A stretch of 11,931 nucleotides of DNA from Planctomycetaceae bacterium (GTDB taxonomy: Bacteria > Planctomycetota > Planctomycetia > Planctomycetales > Planctomycetaceae): positions 1 to 11,931 of the forward strand of contig WFOZ01000590.1 of the NCBI GenBank assembly GCA_015487825.1, in the 5' to 3' direction. Positions within the stretch are counted from its first letter, which is position 1. The number at the start of each line of letters is the position of its first letter. Shown here one piece after another: positions 1-7,874 of this stretch. The position numbers were made by a program, and so were the translations under genes. The notes beneath the pieces are model-generated. The model saw only the letters and a program-made list of their open reading frames with translations, was not told where the DNA came from and ran no database searches.

Positions 1-94
1 TTGCAATGATTGCATTAATGTCAAAGCGGCTCGCCATCATGAAGAATTGATTTTTAAAACACCTTCTAAGAGGCAGGAAACGAAAATTTGCCAT
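1..94 (-). CDS. Possible start of a leftward gene, cut by the window edge
   Basis: The minus strand is open from an ATG at 94 to the left edge, with further ATGs at 40 and 37. The part next to the edge reads MMASRFDINAIIA. It is too short to recognise a family, and neither ATG has a good Shine-Dalgarno sequence. The only support is a candidate minus-strand promoter (184-212) whose transcript would start about 80 bases upstream of the ATG at 94. The stretch could equally be non-coding. No function can be assigned. Confidence 0.22.
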   Translation of the reverse strand, partial: MANFRFLPLRRCFKNQFFMMASRFDINAIIA

Positions 95-183
95 GCCGGG
101 GTAGAAACAACCGGGACCGTATGACCATGCAGCCCAAGTCACGAAAGCCCCAATCTACGAAATGAAAAGGTGTACTCGCCCCA

Positions 184-212
184 ATTGTACAACAAACTGT
201 TCAATAATTCAA
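184..212 (-). promoter_or_regulatory. Candidate sigma70-type promoter directed leftward
   Basis: On the minus strand, TTGAAT (207-212) is followed after exactly 17 bases by TACAAT (184-189). These match the -35 and -10 consensus at 4/6 and 5/6 positions. Transcription would run toward the left edge, into the possible gene start at 94 or 40. It is a sequence match only, in an AT-rich stretch where chance matches occur. Confidence 0.33.
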
Positions 213-390
213 AAGGAGTACAAACAATTCCAATTTTCCCTGCACTGGAAAGCCTGACACAGATAGAACAACCAGGTCCCTGTAAGGTCTCTCATTGGCG
301 AAATATTTTTCGCAACTGTTCAGCCGTGGGCGCCAGCCCCAGTTACATGTTATGTAATACTGCGGAGTACGAACCGAAACGGTAATAACT

Positions 391-412
391 GCGGCAATCG
401 CCGTGCGGCTGA
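391..412 (+). repeat. GC-rich dispersed repeat, copy 1
   Basis: This 22-base element has the form gcggc-aatc-gccgtgcggctga. It matches 7975-7996 at 20 of 22 positions, and the differences fall only in the four-base loop of a cggc/gccg hairpin. Similarity continues a few bases further (tgctc). The copies lie in the same orientation on either side of the giant gene. The pattern fits a dispersed intergenic repeat with conserved stem pairing; its role is unknown. Confidence 0.55.
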
Positions 413-573
413 TATGCTCACATGATCCATGTAACTATTCATTGAGCAGTGCCTTTTCAGACCCTGAATTGAGGGGGCTGGTATGTGCTCCGTTGTCGCA
501 CTATCCGATAGTATCGCCCTCAAAACCAAAGATTGAAGAAGCAGTAGTTACTATTTTCTATATTACTAACGGT

Positions 574-601
574 AAAAGTTTGCGAACGGCTCGCAAATTT
601 T
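574..601 (-). terminator. Bidirectional terminator-like hairpin downstream of the giant gene
   Basis: A 7-bp stem (579-585 with 591-597, tttgcga/tcgcaaa) has a 5-base loop. It is flanked by AAAA on the left (574-577) and TTTT on the right (598-601), so it reads as a short intrinsic terminator on both strands. It lies about 85-110 bases beyond the stop codon of the giant minus-strand gene and is the best candidate for ending that transcript. The U-tract is short, so strength is uncertain. Confidence 0.45.
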
Positions 602-685
602 AGAAAAAATATCAGTTTGGTTACGGCTATCAGAATGAACCAGCCGTGCTGGGTATTATAGACGGTGCAAGGAATTTATTGCGTA

Positions 686-3600
686 TTAATCAAGAATGCC
701 ATTTAGAATTTGCATCACTCGTCTTGAATTAGTTTTTTTCAACGGAACCAGTGTGATTCCTTTGGAGCGTGTTGTACGTGCGGAATCGTCGAGTGAAGTG
801 ACGAGTTCTTCAATTTCTTCAAGCAGGCTTTGTGGTGCCTTAACAATGAGCGAATTAGTTTCTGCCTGAACTTCGACAGTTAGCAGAGGAGAGGAGGCAG
901 CTGCGTTGATTTGCCTGAGGACGGTAGCCAGTTCCGGCGGTACCCCTTTGGGAATGGTAACATTGCGGCGGGAACCGCCTGCTGTCATTTGCGGCCTGTA
1001 AATGCCTTGAATCAGTCGCTCCACCCGAGCGGCGTTAGCATAGATTAACGGGATCACTTTTGTCTGGAAGGCTCGTTTTGTATCCGGAATGTTTTCGATA
1101 TCGAGTACCTGAATAAGTTGTTCAATTCGCTCCCGATCACTTCGTCCGGCATAAACTATCAGCACATTCAGTCGCTCTTCCGGAACCAGAATAACCGACC
1201 CGAAAGGGACTCCGCCGGTTCGTGTATTGAAGATCTGTTTCAGAGTGGTGGAAACTTCTGTTGCTCCTGCATTTTTCAACTGATAGATACCGAAGTCGCG
1301 ATTTCGACTGCTCCCCGCACGAGAAAACATCGCTCGCAAAAGGGCCTCCATCTGATCGAGTGCCTCGGTGTCATCAGAAGCAATCGTCAATCGTCCCGGT
1401 CCCTGCATGATTACAATCGGTGAAAGAGCAGGGTCTTTTTTTTTCTCTACAGGTTGAACTGTTTCTGTTTGTTTTCCCTTCTGCTGAGAATCATCACTTT
1501 CCGACTTTTCTGGTGGGACTGAAAAATGCCCCGGTAATTCTTCCCTTGTTCCCTGTGGTTTGAGGATTCGGATCGGATTCTTTCTCATTTTTGGCCACAG
1601 GTTTTCAACTTTTCGAAGTGCCCCTTCCACATCGCCGTTTATCGGGATAATTCTCATTGTTTTGCTGGAATGTCCCTGTCCCGCCTGAGTTAGATGTACT
1701 TCTCCCATTTTCACCAGCAGCGAGCGAATCTCCTCGATCTGTTCCGGGCTGGCTCGCACAATAAGTTGTTGAGCGTCTTCGTTAGTTTGAATGGAAGGGA
1801 TATCTTCAATGTCCGTTAAACCATCGTTGTAAAGACCATCGACCGCCTGCATCGCAGTAAGCGATTCAAGGAACGATAACTGAAACACTTCCAGCTCTCT
1901 GGGCTTTTTATTCTTCATTCGATCGATTGCCTGCTGGGCTTTCAGATGCCCTGCTTTTGTCGTAGTCACTACCAGGTATCTGGAGCGTGGTTCGTGAAGG
2001 ACTTTTGCTGCTTTGTCTTCAGATCGTAACACTCCCTGTATCATACTGACAAACGCATCACCATTGGAGGCATGATCGATTTCATAAAGATCTACTGTTC
2101 GAGATTCCCCTGCCTGCTGAGGGTCCAATTCTGCCAGGAGTGCCTGAATTGTTTTGTGCTGAGATGGTCGTGCAACCGCGACGAGTGTTTGATTGACCTG
2201 ATCAAGCGAGAGTCGGACCTCATCTGTGCGAACAAACAGATTACTCAAAACCGAAAGGACCGTATCGCCATCGGCACTTACAAGATGATAGGTTTTTGCA
2301 GTCAGGCCGTTTTCTCCCTCCAGAATGCCTGTCATCTGCCCCACGACATTTTCAATCACTTCATGCTGCTCGGGTGTTGCGGTTGCAATCAAGACAGTAG
2401 CACCACGATCTGTAACGAGTGTTGCATCGGGAAACATGGCCTGCAATGCTTCTTGAGCCTCATCGGCTTCCCCGCGAGCAAGTCGATAAGTTTTTGTGAT
2501 AATTCCTTTGCCTTTCAGATGAGCTGTCGTGATTTTCTCAATCAGTTTGTGAATCTGCTTCTGTTCTTCAGCAGGAGCACTGACCAGAAGATTGGTTCCT
2601 CGTCTGGGAGCTGATATTTTTACGCGATCGGAAACCAGGGGCTCCAGGGCCATTTGTACGACAAATCCCTCCAGAGGAGCAACTCGGTATACTTCCAGTT
2701 CTACAATTTCCTTTTCGACTGCCTCGGTGTCGTATTGCGTAATCAGTTCTTTGATCGTTTCATGTTGCTTTTCTCGGGCGACAACAACTATCTGGCCTGT
2801 CTTGACGTTGGCTGCAACATTGATTCGGTTCAGTCTTCCGTAATACAAGTTGCTTAAAATCCTCTGTAAATCGTTTACCTGCACATGTTTTGTGCTGTAA
2901 ACTACGGGATAGGGTGCATCTACATCGGTAATAGATTCTCCAATCTGTTTGGCAATTTTTTCGATCATAATATGTTGCTGGGGTGTTGCGGTTGCAACAA
3001 TCACTTTACGATCAGCGTCTGTAACAATGGTAGCGGTGGGATATAACGCAAGCAGAACTTCCTGAGCCTCATCAGCATTAGGCGCACCAACAAAGTATGT
3101 TTTAGTTGTCAGCTCTCCCTCTTTATTCAATCCTGCCAGAATCTGTTCGATGACGGTACGTATTTTTTGCTGTTTATCTGCCGGGGCGCGTACAAACAGC
3201 TGCCGGCCGGTAGTATCAACCGTGACCTGCACATCCTTGTCCATCAATGGTTGCACCACCTGGTACACAGCTGTGGGATCTGTTCCTGTAATTTTATAAA
3301 CAGCAAGGTTTTTCGATTTAGGAACTTCTTTATTAGCTTGTAATTGTGCCAGAACTTTATTCAATTCTTCATGTTCTTTCTCAGTTGCAACCACTGCAAT
3401 CTGATCCCCGTTCGCTCCGGCATTAATACTGGCTCCGGGAACAGATCTCGATAATACTGTGGTCGTACTTGGTCCCAGATCACGAATCGAATAAATGACC
3501 AGTTTTCGTTTTGAGTCAAACGGTTTTTCTTCTGAAATCTGTTTAAGGGTAGCCTCAATTTTTTCATGTTCCCTGGTAGAAACAATTGCCAGTAGCCGTT

Positions 3601-6600
3601 TCCCATCAGCAGTGGCGGTAAAGCTGACTTCAGGGACTGCAGTCGCCAGTACGGTTTGGGCTTCCGCCCCGCCGGCGGCATCGATATCGTAAAATTTCAA
3701 TGTTCTTTTTGCATCAAACGGTTTTTCTTCGGTGATCTGCTTCAGAGTTGCTTCGATCTTTTCGTCTTCTTCGGGAGAAACCATTGCCAGCAGTCGTTTC
3801 CCATCAGTCGTTGTCGTGAAGCTGACGTCAGGGACTGCGGTTGCCAGTACGGTTTGGGCTTCCGCTCCGCCGGCGGCATCGATATCGTAAAACTTCAATG
3901 CTCTTTTTGCATCAAACGGTTTTTCTTCGGTGATTTGCTTCAGAGTCGTTTCAATTTTTTCATGCTCTTCAGGAGAAACAATCGCCAGCAGGCGTTTCCC
4001 ATTAGCCGTTGAGGTGAAGCTGACCGTTGGAACTGTTGCTGCCAAGACCGCTCGCGTTTCCACCTCACCAGCATTACCAAGATCATAAAACTTCAGTGAT
4101 TTCTCCTGTGGTGAGGCGGGCGAATCAGCTAATTGCGTGATCGTATTTTGTATTTGTATTTTCAGGTCTGCATCTACCCGTGCAATCAACGTTTTTCCCG
4201 AACTTCCAACCAGAAACTGAACACCGGGGGCAACTTCGGCAAGGAGACTTTGGGCAGTGGTTGCAGGAACAAGCCCAAGATCGAAAACTTCTACCGTTTT
4301 CTCTGCATTATCGCTGCCGTTGATTCCATCTGCAATTTCTTTGACCAGCAAATGATCTTTCTCGCTTGCCCAGACAAGCAGGTTATTTCCTGAAAAAACC
4401 GTTTTCGCCCGAGGAACCGCCTGAAGGAGAATATTTGAAAGTCCGCTTAGGGAACTACTGCGAATAGCGTACAATTTGAGCGTTGCTGCGTTTTCATTTT
4501 TCGCAACCAGTGACATTTCTTCGATAATCGAGCGGATACTCTCGTGTTCTTCCTTCGTAGCTAATGCCATCATTGTTTTGGTGATCGGATCGATCATGAT
4601 ATTGGCTTTGGGGAAAGCGTTAATCCAAAAGGTTCCCAGATAAACATTATATGTCTCAGAAACCATTGGATAAATAACAACTGTTCGTTTGGAGGTCGCA
4701 GAAGAAGCCAGCTTCAGGGCATCAAGCAGTTCAACAATCTCCTGATGTTCTTTCTTCTTTGCACGGACAATGAGGGTCTCTCCCGTTCGATCCTGAATGA
4801 CGTACGCTTCCGGCAACTCGGAATTAATCAGTTGCAAAGCAGCAGCAGGATCAATTCCCTTGACCGGATAAACCATCAACTTGATTTCTTTTTCGACCGG
4901 CGTGTCGGTATCAAGCTGTTCGATGGCAGAGCGAATTGTTTCATGCAATTTCGGTTTGGCATGAATGAGTATCCGGGAGCCTTTTTCATCTGGTGTGATC
5001 TTTGCATCCGGAAACAGATCGGTCAATGTTTCCGCAACTGCTGTGGCTGTGACATGCCTGATCGGATAGACAATCAGTTTTGCTTTCTGGTCGGGCGGGA
5101 CTTCTCTTTGAAGCTGCTTGATGATTTCTGCAATTATTTCGTGTTGATCCGGTTTTGCCCAGATCGTCATTTCGCCCGGTTCGGTATCGGTCAACACCTG
5201 CATGCCGGGCAGTTCTGCCATCAGCACCGTGGATAAGCTTGTAAAACGAAGCCGTTGCGCGGTGTTTACATCGTAAATCTTTAATACTCCCGGCTGTTTT
5301 GCGGGAGCAGACTCCTCAAGTTTTTTCAGTGTTCCAGCAATTGCCTCGTGATCTGATTTGTCAGCAACAACCGAAAGCCGTTTCGCCTGTTCTTCAAATG
5401 AAATCTGGGCACCTGGATACATTGCCTGCAGAATTGTCAGGGCAGAAGAACCTGCTGTTTTATCTAAAGGATAAAAACGAAGTTCAGGCACTTCGCCGCC
5501 CGTATCTTTAGAAACCTGCTCGATCACCTGTGTGATCACCGCGTGATCTTTCACAGTAGCGGTAATGAGCAATCGACGGTTTACTGTATCGGGTGTCACC
5601 GCTGCTTTGGGGACAAGCCCGGACAGCAATGTTGTTAATGTTGTGATGTCGACTTTTGCCTGCAGCGGATACGATTTCAACGCAGGCTGTTCATTGACCG
5701 TTTCTGAGGCAACCTGTTTCAGAACATTTTCAATGATCGCATGATCTTTCGCGGTTGCGATGACGAGAAACTGCTCGTTTACGGTATTCAGTGTAACCTG
5801 GGCCTGTGGGGCCAATGTTTGCAGTAGTGCCGTTACACTGGTTGTGTCGACATCGTGCGAATCGTAAATTTTAAGCTGCTTCTGAGTTGTCGTTAAGTTC
5901 TTCTGTAATTGCTCAATCGTTTTTGCGATGAATTCCTGTTTTTCCAAAGGAGCAACAACAAGCAACCGGTCATTCTGGGAATCGGTAGTTATTGTCGCTT
6001 CGGGAACGACCGAACCAAGGACCGTTGTAATCATTGATGCAACTTCGGCAGTCACCGGATAAGTTCGTACTTCGGGTGGTTTCTGCTTTTCAATTTGCGG
6101 TTTGAGTTGCTCGATCAGCGAGTTGATCGCCTGATGATCGGCCAGCGTTCCGATAACAATCAGGCTTCCCGTTTTTGAATCAACAGTGACGGTGAGCTCC
6201 GGAAGTAAGATTTGTACGAGTGTTTGAACCGCACTTGGATCGATCTTCTCCAGCGGATAAACTTCCAACTGTCTCAGCCCGCCTTCCTGCGATCGTGCAG
6301 CCAGTTTCAGGAGTGACTCTGCGATACGATCCTGATCCGTTTTTGTTGCCCAGGCGACCAGTTTTTTACTCGGTGCATCAAAGCGAAACTGACCGGTCGG
6401 TGCAACCAGTTGCAGTGTGGCAAGCAGTTCCGAAATATTGGAACTTCGCACAGGATACAGTTCGAGCACGGGTTGCTTTTCCGGACCCAGATTTGCTTCC
6501 AGTTGATCGATAATCAGTTTCGCTTTTGTTTGCTCGGTAGGTGTTGCATTGATGGTAATCTGATTCGCTGTGGTATCAACAACAACTGTCCCCGAAATGA

Positions 6601-7513
6601 TCTGCTTCAAAACTTCCCCCGGCTGTGTCGGATCGGCATGCTTAATCGGATAGACAACAACAGTCGGTTTTTCAACAGGCGGTTTCGGGCCTGGCTTAGC
6701 TGGAACCGGAATCTGTTTCACAATTTTTTCAATCAGACGAACTTTCCCCGCAGAACCACTCACCAGAATCTGCCCGGTTGCTGCTAATGCCTCCGCTTTG
6801 CCGTATGTTCCCAGTAAGGGCGTGATTTCTGCCTTGACTGCATCTACCGGACGCCCTTCCAGTGGAATAAGCACCGAAACAAATTCAAACTGTCCGCGCG
6901 TTGCCAGGTCCTCTGGAGTAATTTGCGGAATGGCTCCTTCAGGAAGGCCCCCTTTTAAATTCAGACACATCAATAAGCGTTCTCGCCGGACGAGCGTATA
7001 ACCTTTGGTTAATAACCAGCCGTTGAGCAAATCAATCGCTTCGGTTGGCGTGTACTCTTTGGAGTCTTTATAATTGAATGTGCCGGGCGGTGGTTGATCC
7101 ATCACAAGAGATAAATCTGCTTCGTCCGCAATCCAGTTCAAAACTTCCGGCCACTTTTGGAGACGAAAGTTAAACTTCAAACGAGGTGCCTCAAACAAGG
7201 TTTGGTATTTATTTTTTTGATCTGCGTTCAGAACAGCCAGGAGTTTTGCATTTGCTTCTGTCTGAATCTTGATTTTCCCCGCATCGTCTGCTTCTGCAGC
7301 TGCTTTGTCCCGTTCGGCGACGATTACTGCGATTGCAGCTTTTTGTTCATCAGTCAAATTCAAAGCAGTGGCAATATCCGGGCTGGTGAGCCGCTGTGAA
7401 ACTGTTTCCGGAGCTTTAGCCGTCTCTGCTTCGAGTGAGGCTGTTACAGCCAGTACCGTAAACAGAAAAAGCGAGCCGGAAAACAGTCTGGATACTGGTA
7501 AAATATTAATCAT
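686..7513 (-). CDS. Giant exported protein: about 28 tandem secretin-N-like (ring-building-motif) domains, no secretin barrel
   Basis: This 2275-residue protein has a signal peptide (cleavage probably at residues 25-30) and no other obvious membrane segment. Residues 50-107 are helical and charged with LTDEQ and LNADQ motifs, as in LTxxQ-type periplasmic proteins. Residues 112-186 fit an STN/N0 domain and 207-268 an N1-like domain. A proline-rich linker (269-282) then leads into about 28 repeats of 63-75 residues, two of them longer. Each reads roughly Y-P/D-[IVL], helix, P-x-[AV]-x-[IV]-x-x-D, short strand ending [IV]-x-A, then xHxxI-x-x-x-[IL]-x-x-[LM]. This is the beta-alpha-beta-beta-alpha plan of Secretin_N (ring-building motif). 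The last domains (2071-2251) look most like canonical secretin N domains, including NSLIVKA. The protein ends in half a domain (2252-2275). The secretin signature found in the neighbouring secretin is absent. I found only one cysteine (183). The ATG at 7511-7513 is chosen because the signal peptide follows it directly; no clear Shine-Dalgarno is present. Its role is inferred: a periplasmic scaffold, stacked ring or tether working with the secretin. Domain calls are confident, function is not. Confidence 0.93.
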   Translation of the reverse strand: MINILPVSRLFSGSLFLFTVLAVTASLEAETAKAPETVSQRLTSPDIATALNLTDEQKAAIAVIVAERDKAAAEADDAGKIKIQTEANAKLLAVLNADQKNKYQTLFEAPRLKFNFRLQKWPEVLNWIADEADLSLVMDQPPPGTFNYKDSKEYTPTEAIDLLNGWLLTKGYTLVRRERLLMCLNLKGGLPEGAIPQITPEDLATRGQFEFVSVLIPLEGRPVDAVKAEITPLLGTYGKAEALAATGQILVSGSAGKVRLIEKIVKQIPVPAKPGPKPPVEKPTVVVYPIKHADPTQPGEVLKQIISGTVVVDTTANQITINATPTEQTKAKLIIDQLEANLGPEKQPVLELYPVRSSNISELLATLQLVAPTGQFRFDAPSKKLVAWATKTDQDRIAESLLKLAARSQEGGLRQLEVYPLEKIDPSAVQTLVQILLPELTVTVDSKTGSLIVIGTLADHQAINSLIEQLKPQIEKQKPPEVRTYPVTAEVASMITTVLGSVVPEATITTDSQNDRLLVVAPLEKQEFIAKTIEQLQKNLTTTQKQLKIYDSHDVDTTSVTALLQTLAPQAQVTLNTVNEQFLVIATAKDHAIIENVLKQVASETVNEQPALKSYPLQAKVDITTLTTLLSGLVPKAAVTPDTVNRRLLITATVKDHAVITQVIEQVSKDTGGEVPELRFYPLDKTAGSSALTILQAMYPGAQISFEEQAKRLSVVADKSDHEAIAGTLKKLEESAPAKQPGVLKIYDVNTAQRLRFTSLSTVLMAELPGMQVLTDTEPGEMTIWAKPDQHEIIAEIIKQLQREVPPDQKAKLIVYPIRHVTATAVAETLTDLFPDAKITPDEKGSRILIHAKPKLHETIRSAIEQLDTDTPVEKEIKLMVYPVKGIDPAAALQLINSELPEAYVIQDRTGETLIVRAKKKEHQEIVELLDALKLASSATSKRTVVIYPMVSETYNVYLGTFWINAFPKANIMIDPITKTMMALATKEEHESIRSIIEEMSLVAKNENAATLKLYAIRSSSLSGLSNILLQAVPRAKTVFSGNNLLVWASEKDHLLVKEIADGINGSDNAEKTVEVFDLGLVPATTAQSLLAEVAPGVQFLVGSSGKTLIARVDADLKIQIQNTITQLADSPASPQEKSLKFYDLGNAGEVETRAVLAATVPTVSFTSTANGKRLLAIVSPEEHEKIETTLKQITEEKPFDAKRALKFYDIDAAGGAEAQTVLATAVPDVSFTTTTDGKRLLAMVSPEEDEKIEATLKQITEEKPFDAKRTLKFYDIDAAGGAEAQTVLATAVPEVSFTATADGKRLLAIVSTREHEKIEATLKQISEEKPFDSKRKLVIYSIRDLGPSTTTVLSRSVPGASINAGANGDQIAVVATEKEHEELNKVLAQLQANKEVPKSKNLAVYKITGTDPTAVYQVVQPLMDKDVQVTVDTTGRQLFVRAPADKQQKIRTVIEQILAGLNKEGELTTKTYFVGAPNADEAQEVLLALYPTATIVTDADRKVIVATATPQQHIMIEKIAKQIGESITDVDAPYPVVYSTKHVQVNDLQRILSNLYYGRLNRINVAANVKTGQIVVVAREKQHETIKELITQYDTEAVEKEIVELEVYRVAPLEGFVVQMALEPLVSDRVKISAPRRGTNLLVSAPAEEQKQIHKLIEKITTAHLKGKGIITKTYRLARGEADEAQEALQAMFPDATLVTDRGATVLIATATPEQHEVIENVVGQMTGILEGENGLTAKTYHLVSADGDTVLSVLSNLFVRTDEVRLSLDQVNQTLVAVARPSQHKTIQALLAELDPQQAGESRTVDLYEIDHASNGDAFVSMIQGVLRSEDKAAKVLHEPRSRYLVVTTTKAGHLKAQQAIDRMKNKKPRELEVFQLSFLESLTAMQAVDGLYNDGLTDIEDIPSIQTNEDAQQLIVRASPEQIEEIRSLLVKMGEVHLTQAGQGHSSKTMRIIPINGDVEGALRKVENLWPKMRKNPIRILKPQGTREELPGHFSVPPEKSESDDSQQKGKQTETVQPVEKKKDPALSPIVIMQGPGRLTIASDDTEALDQMEALLRAMFSRAGSSRNRDFGIYQLKNAGATEVSTTLKQIFNTRTGGVPFGSVILVPEERLNVLIVYAGRSDRERIEQLIQVLDIENIPDTKRAFQTKVIPLIYANAARVERLIQGIYRPQMTAGGSRRNVTIPKGVPPELATVLRQINAAASSPLLTVEVQAETNSLIVKAPQSLLEEIEELVTSLDDSARTTRSKGITLVPLKKTNSRRVMQILNGILD
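1436..1444 (-). other. Run of nine A in the coding strand of the giant gene
   Basis: The plus strand shows nine T in a row, encoding EKKKD near residue 2024 within the hydrophilic linker. Adding one base brings a stop about 20 codons later, and losing one brings a stop about 10 codons later. Either slip would remove roughly the last 230-250 residues, including the two domains most like canonical secretin N domains. The run is a direct observation; slippage is not shown. Confidence 0.6.
2111..3322 (-). repeat. Duplicated three-domain block (period about 203 residues)
   Basis: Units 18-19-20 (residues about 1398-1598) resemble units 21-22-23 (about 1599-1801) in order. The first of each triplet lacks the usual histidine (KQQKI, EQKQI). 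The second has TKTY, ADEAQE and TATPxQH. The third has LSNL and V-V/A-V-A-R-x-x-Q-H-x-T-I. At DNA level a 17-base match at 2372-2388 and 2981-2997 is offset by 609 bp, an in-frame 203 codons. This indicates an older duplication of a whole triplet rather than of single domains. Confidence 0.65.
3516..4109 (-). repeat. Three near-identical 198-bp tandem units
   Basis: Units at 3516-3713, 3714-3911 and 3912-4109 have a period of exactly 198 bp (66 residues), encoding roughly residues 1135-1333. All start with tcaaacggtttttcttc on the plus strand. The first two are nearly identical over their second halves, including the stretch that encodes YDIDAAGGAEAQTVLATAVP. The third is more diverged in that half. 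The matching protein segment EEKPFD[AS]K recurs at each junction. This is the youngest part of the array, explained by unequal crossing over or gene conversion. Confidence 0.9.
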
Positions 7514-7722
7514 AGTGATTTCATCTGGAAGGAACTAACGGAGGGAAGCAAGACGCCTTATCTTGTTAAAAGTACCCCGTTTCACTATTAATCGCAAGAA
7601 CAATCACTCTAATTCCAGCCTATCTTCTCCTGCCAAGCCTGACCATTGCAGATAATTTTACCGGGATGATCGCTGCAGATGTTGATATCAGGCAGATCAG
7701 CATGCGATTTTATTCCCCTCTC

Positions 7723-7731
7723 TGTTATAAT
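7723..7731 (+). promoter_or_regulatory. Candidate extended -10 promoter
   Basis: The sequence TGTTATAAT matches the extended -10 consensus TGnTATAAT perfectly, but no good -35 box lies upstream. Transcription would begin near 7738, pass through the 42-bp palindrome and could continue to the BON gene at 8030 with a leader of nearly 300 bases. A short palindrome, GAATATTC (7753-7760), just downstream could be an operator. Both are motif matches only. Confidence 0.32.
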
Positions 7732-7874
7732 TGGTGTTATTTGCACAATAGTGAATATTCGCACACGAGACTGTTTGGCAGATGGCAAGGGGTTGAATTT
7801 CTGACGTGTCGATCCTTTAATTACTTACAGAGAGGTTATTAAGTCAGATGCTAGCCCACGGTTCCTCTCATCAT

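Larger units (their letters stand above)
1..685. other. Intergenic region with small hairpins and no convincing complete gene
   Basis: Two open frames of 60-70 codons on the plus strand (170-385 and 403-603) have no ribosome binding site, signal peptide or family resemblance and are probably chance. Small inverted repeats are visible: 2-7 with 9-14, 298-303 with 308-313 (gcgaaa/tttcgc), and 343-348 with 352-357 (ttacat/atgtaa). The stretch at about 321-340 resembles a second GC-rich dispersed repeat type that I associate from memory with planctomycete intergenic DNA. The region also holds the promoter, repeat copy and terminator listed separately. Confidence 0.5.
686..6667 (-). repeat. Array of about 28.5 protein repeats within the giant gene
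   Basis: By hand parsing, residues 283-2275 divide into 28 complete units and one terminal half unit. Most start with a Y-P or Y-D strand such as VVVYPIKH, LELYPVRS, QLEVYPLE or KLIVYPIR, and end with a helix of the type H-x-x-I-x-x-x-I-x-Q-L. Unit length is usually 63-75 residues; the units before 2071 and before 2252 carry long insertions. Most units are diverged, so the array is old, but two sub-regions show later duplication (3516-4109 and 2111-3322). Around residue 1990-2030 one unit contains a hydrophilic linker rich in K, E, Q, D and S. Confidence 0.88.

Noticed and set aside
170..603. Two short plus-strand frames in the left intergenic region
   Set aside because: They have no ribosome binding site, no known motif, and run through hairpins and a dispersed repeat; a chance origin is more likely.
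3361..3681. 106-codon minus-strand open frame inside the giant gene
   Set aside because: It lies in another frame over the 198-bp tandem units and has no family resemblance; it is a shadow of the repeated coding sequence.
3495..4012. Plus-strand frames opposite the tandem units, with repeated segments such as KRFFFGDLLQS
   Set aside because: Their internal repetition only mirrors the 198-bp repeats of the real minus-strand gene.
3516..4109. Could the 198-bp tandem repeats be a CRISPR-like or satellite array?
   Set aside because: The period is exactly 66 codons, the frame is kept throughout, and the units encode complete secretin-N-like domains, so they are coding duplications.
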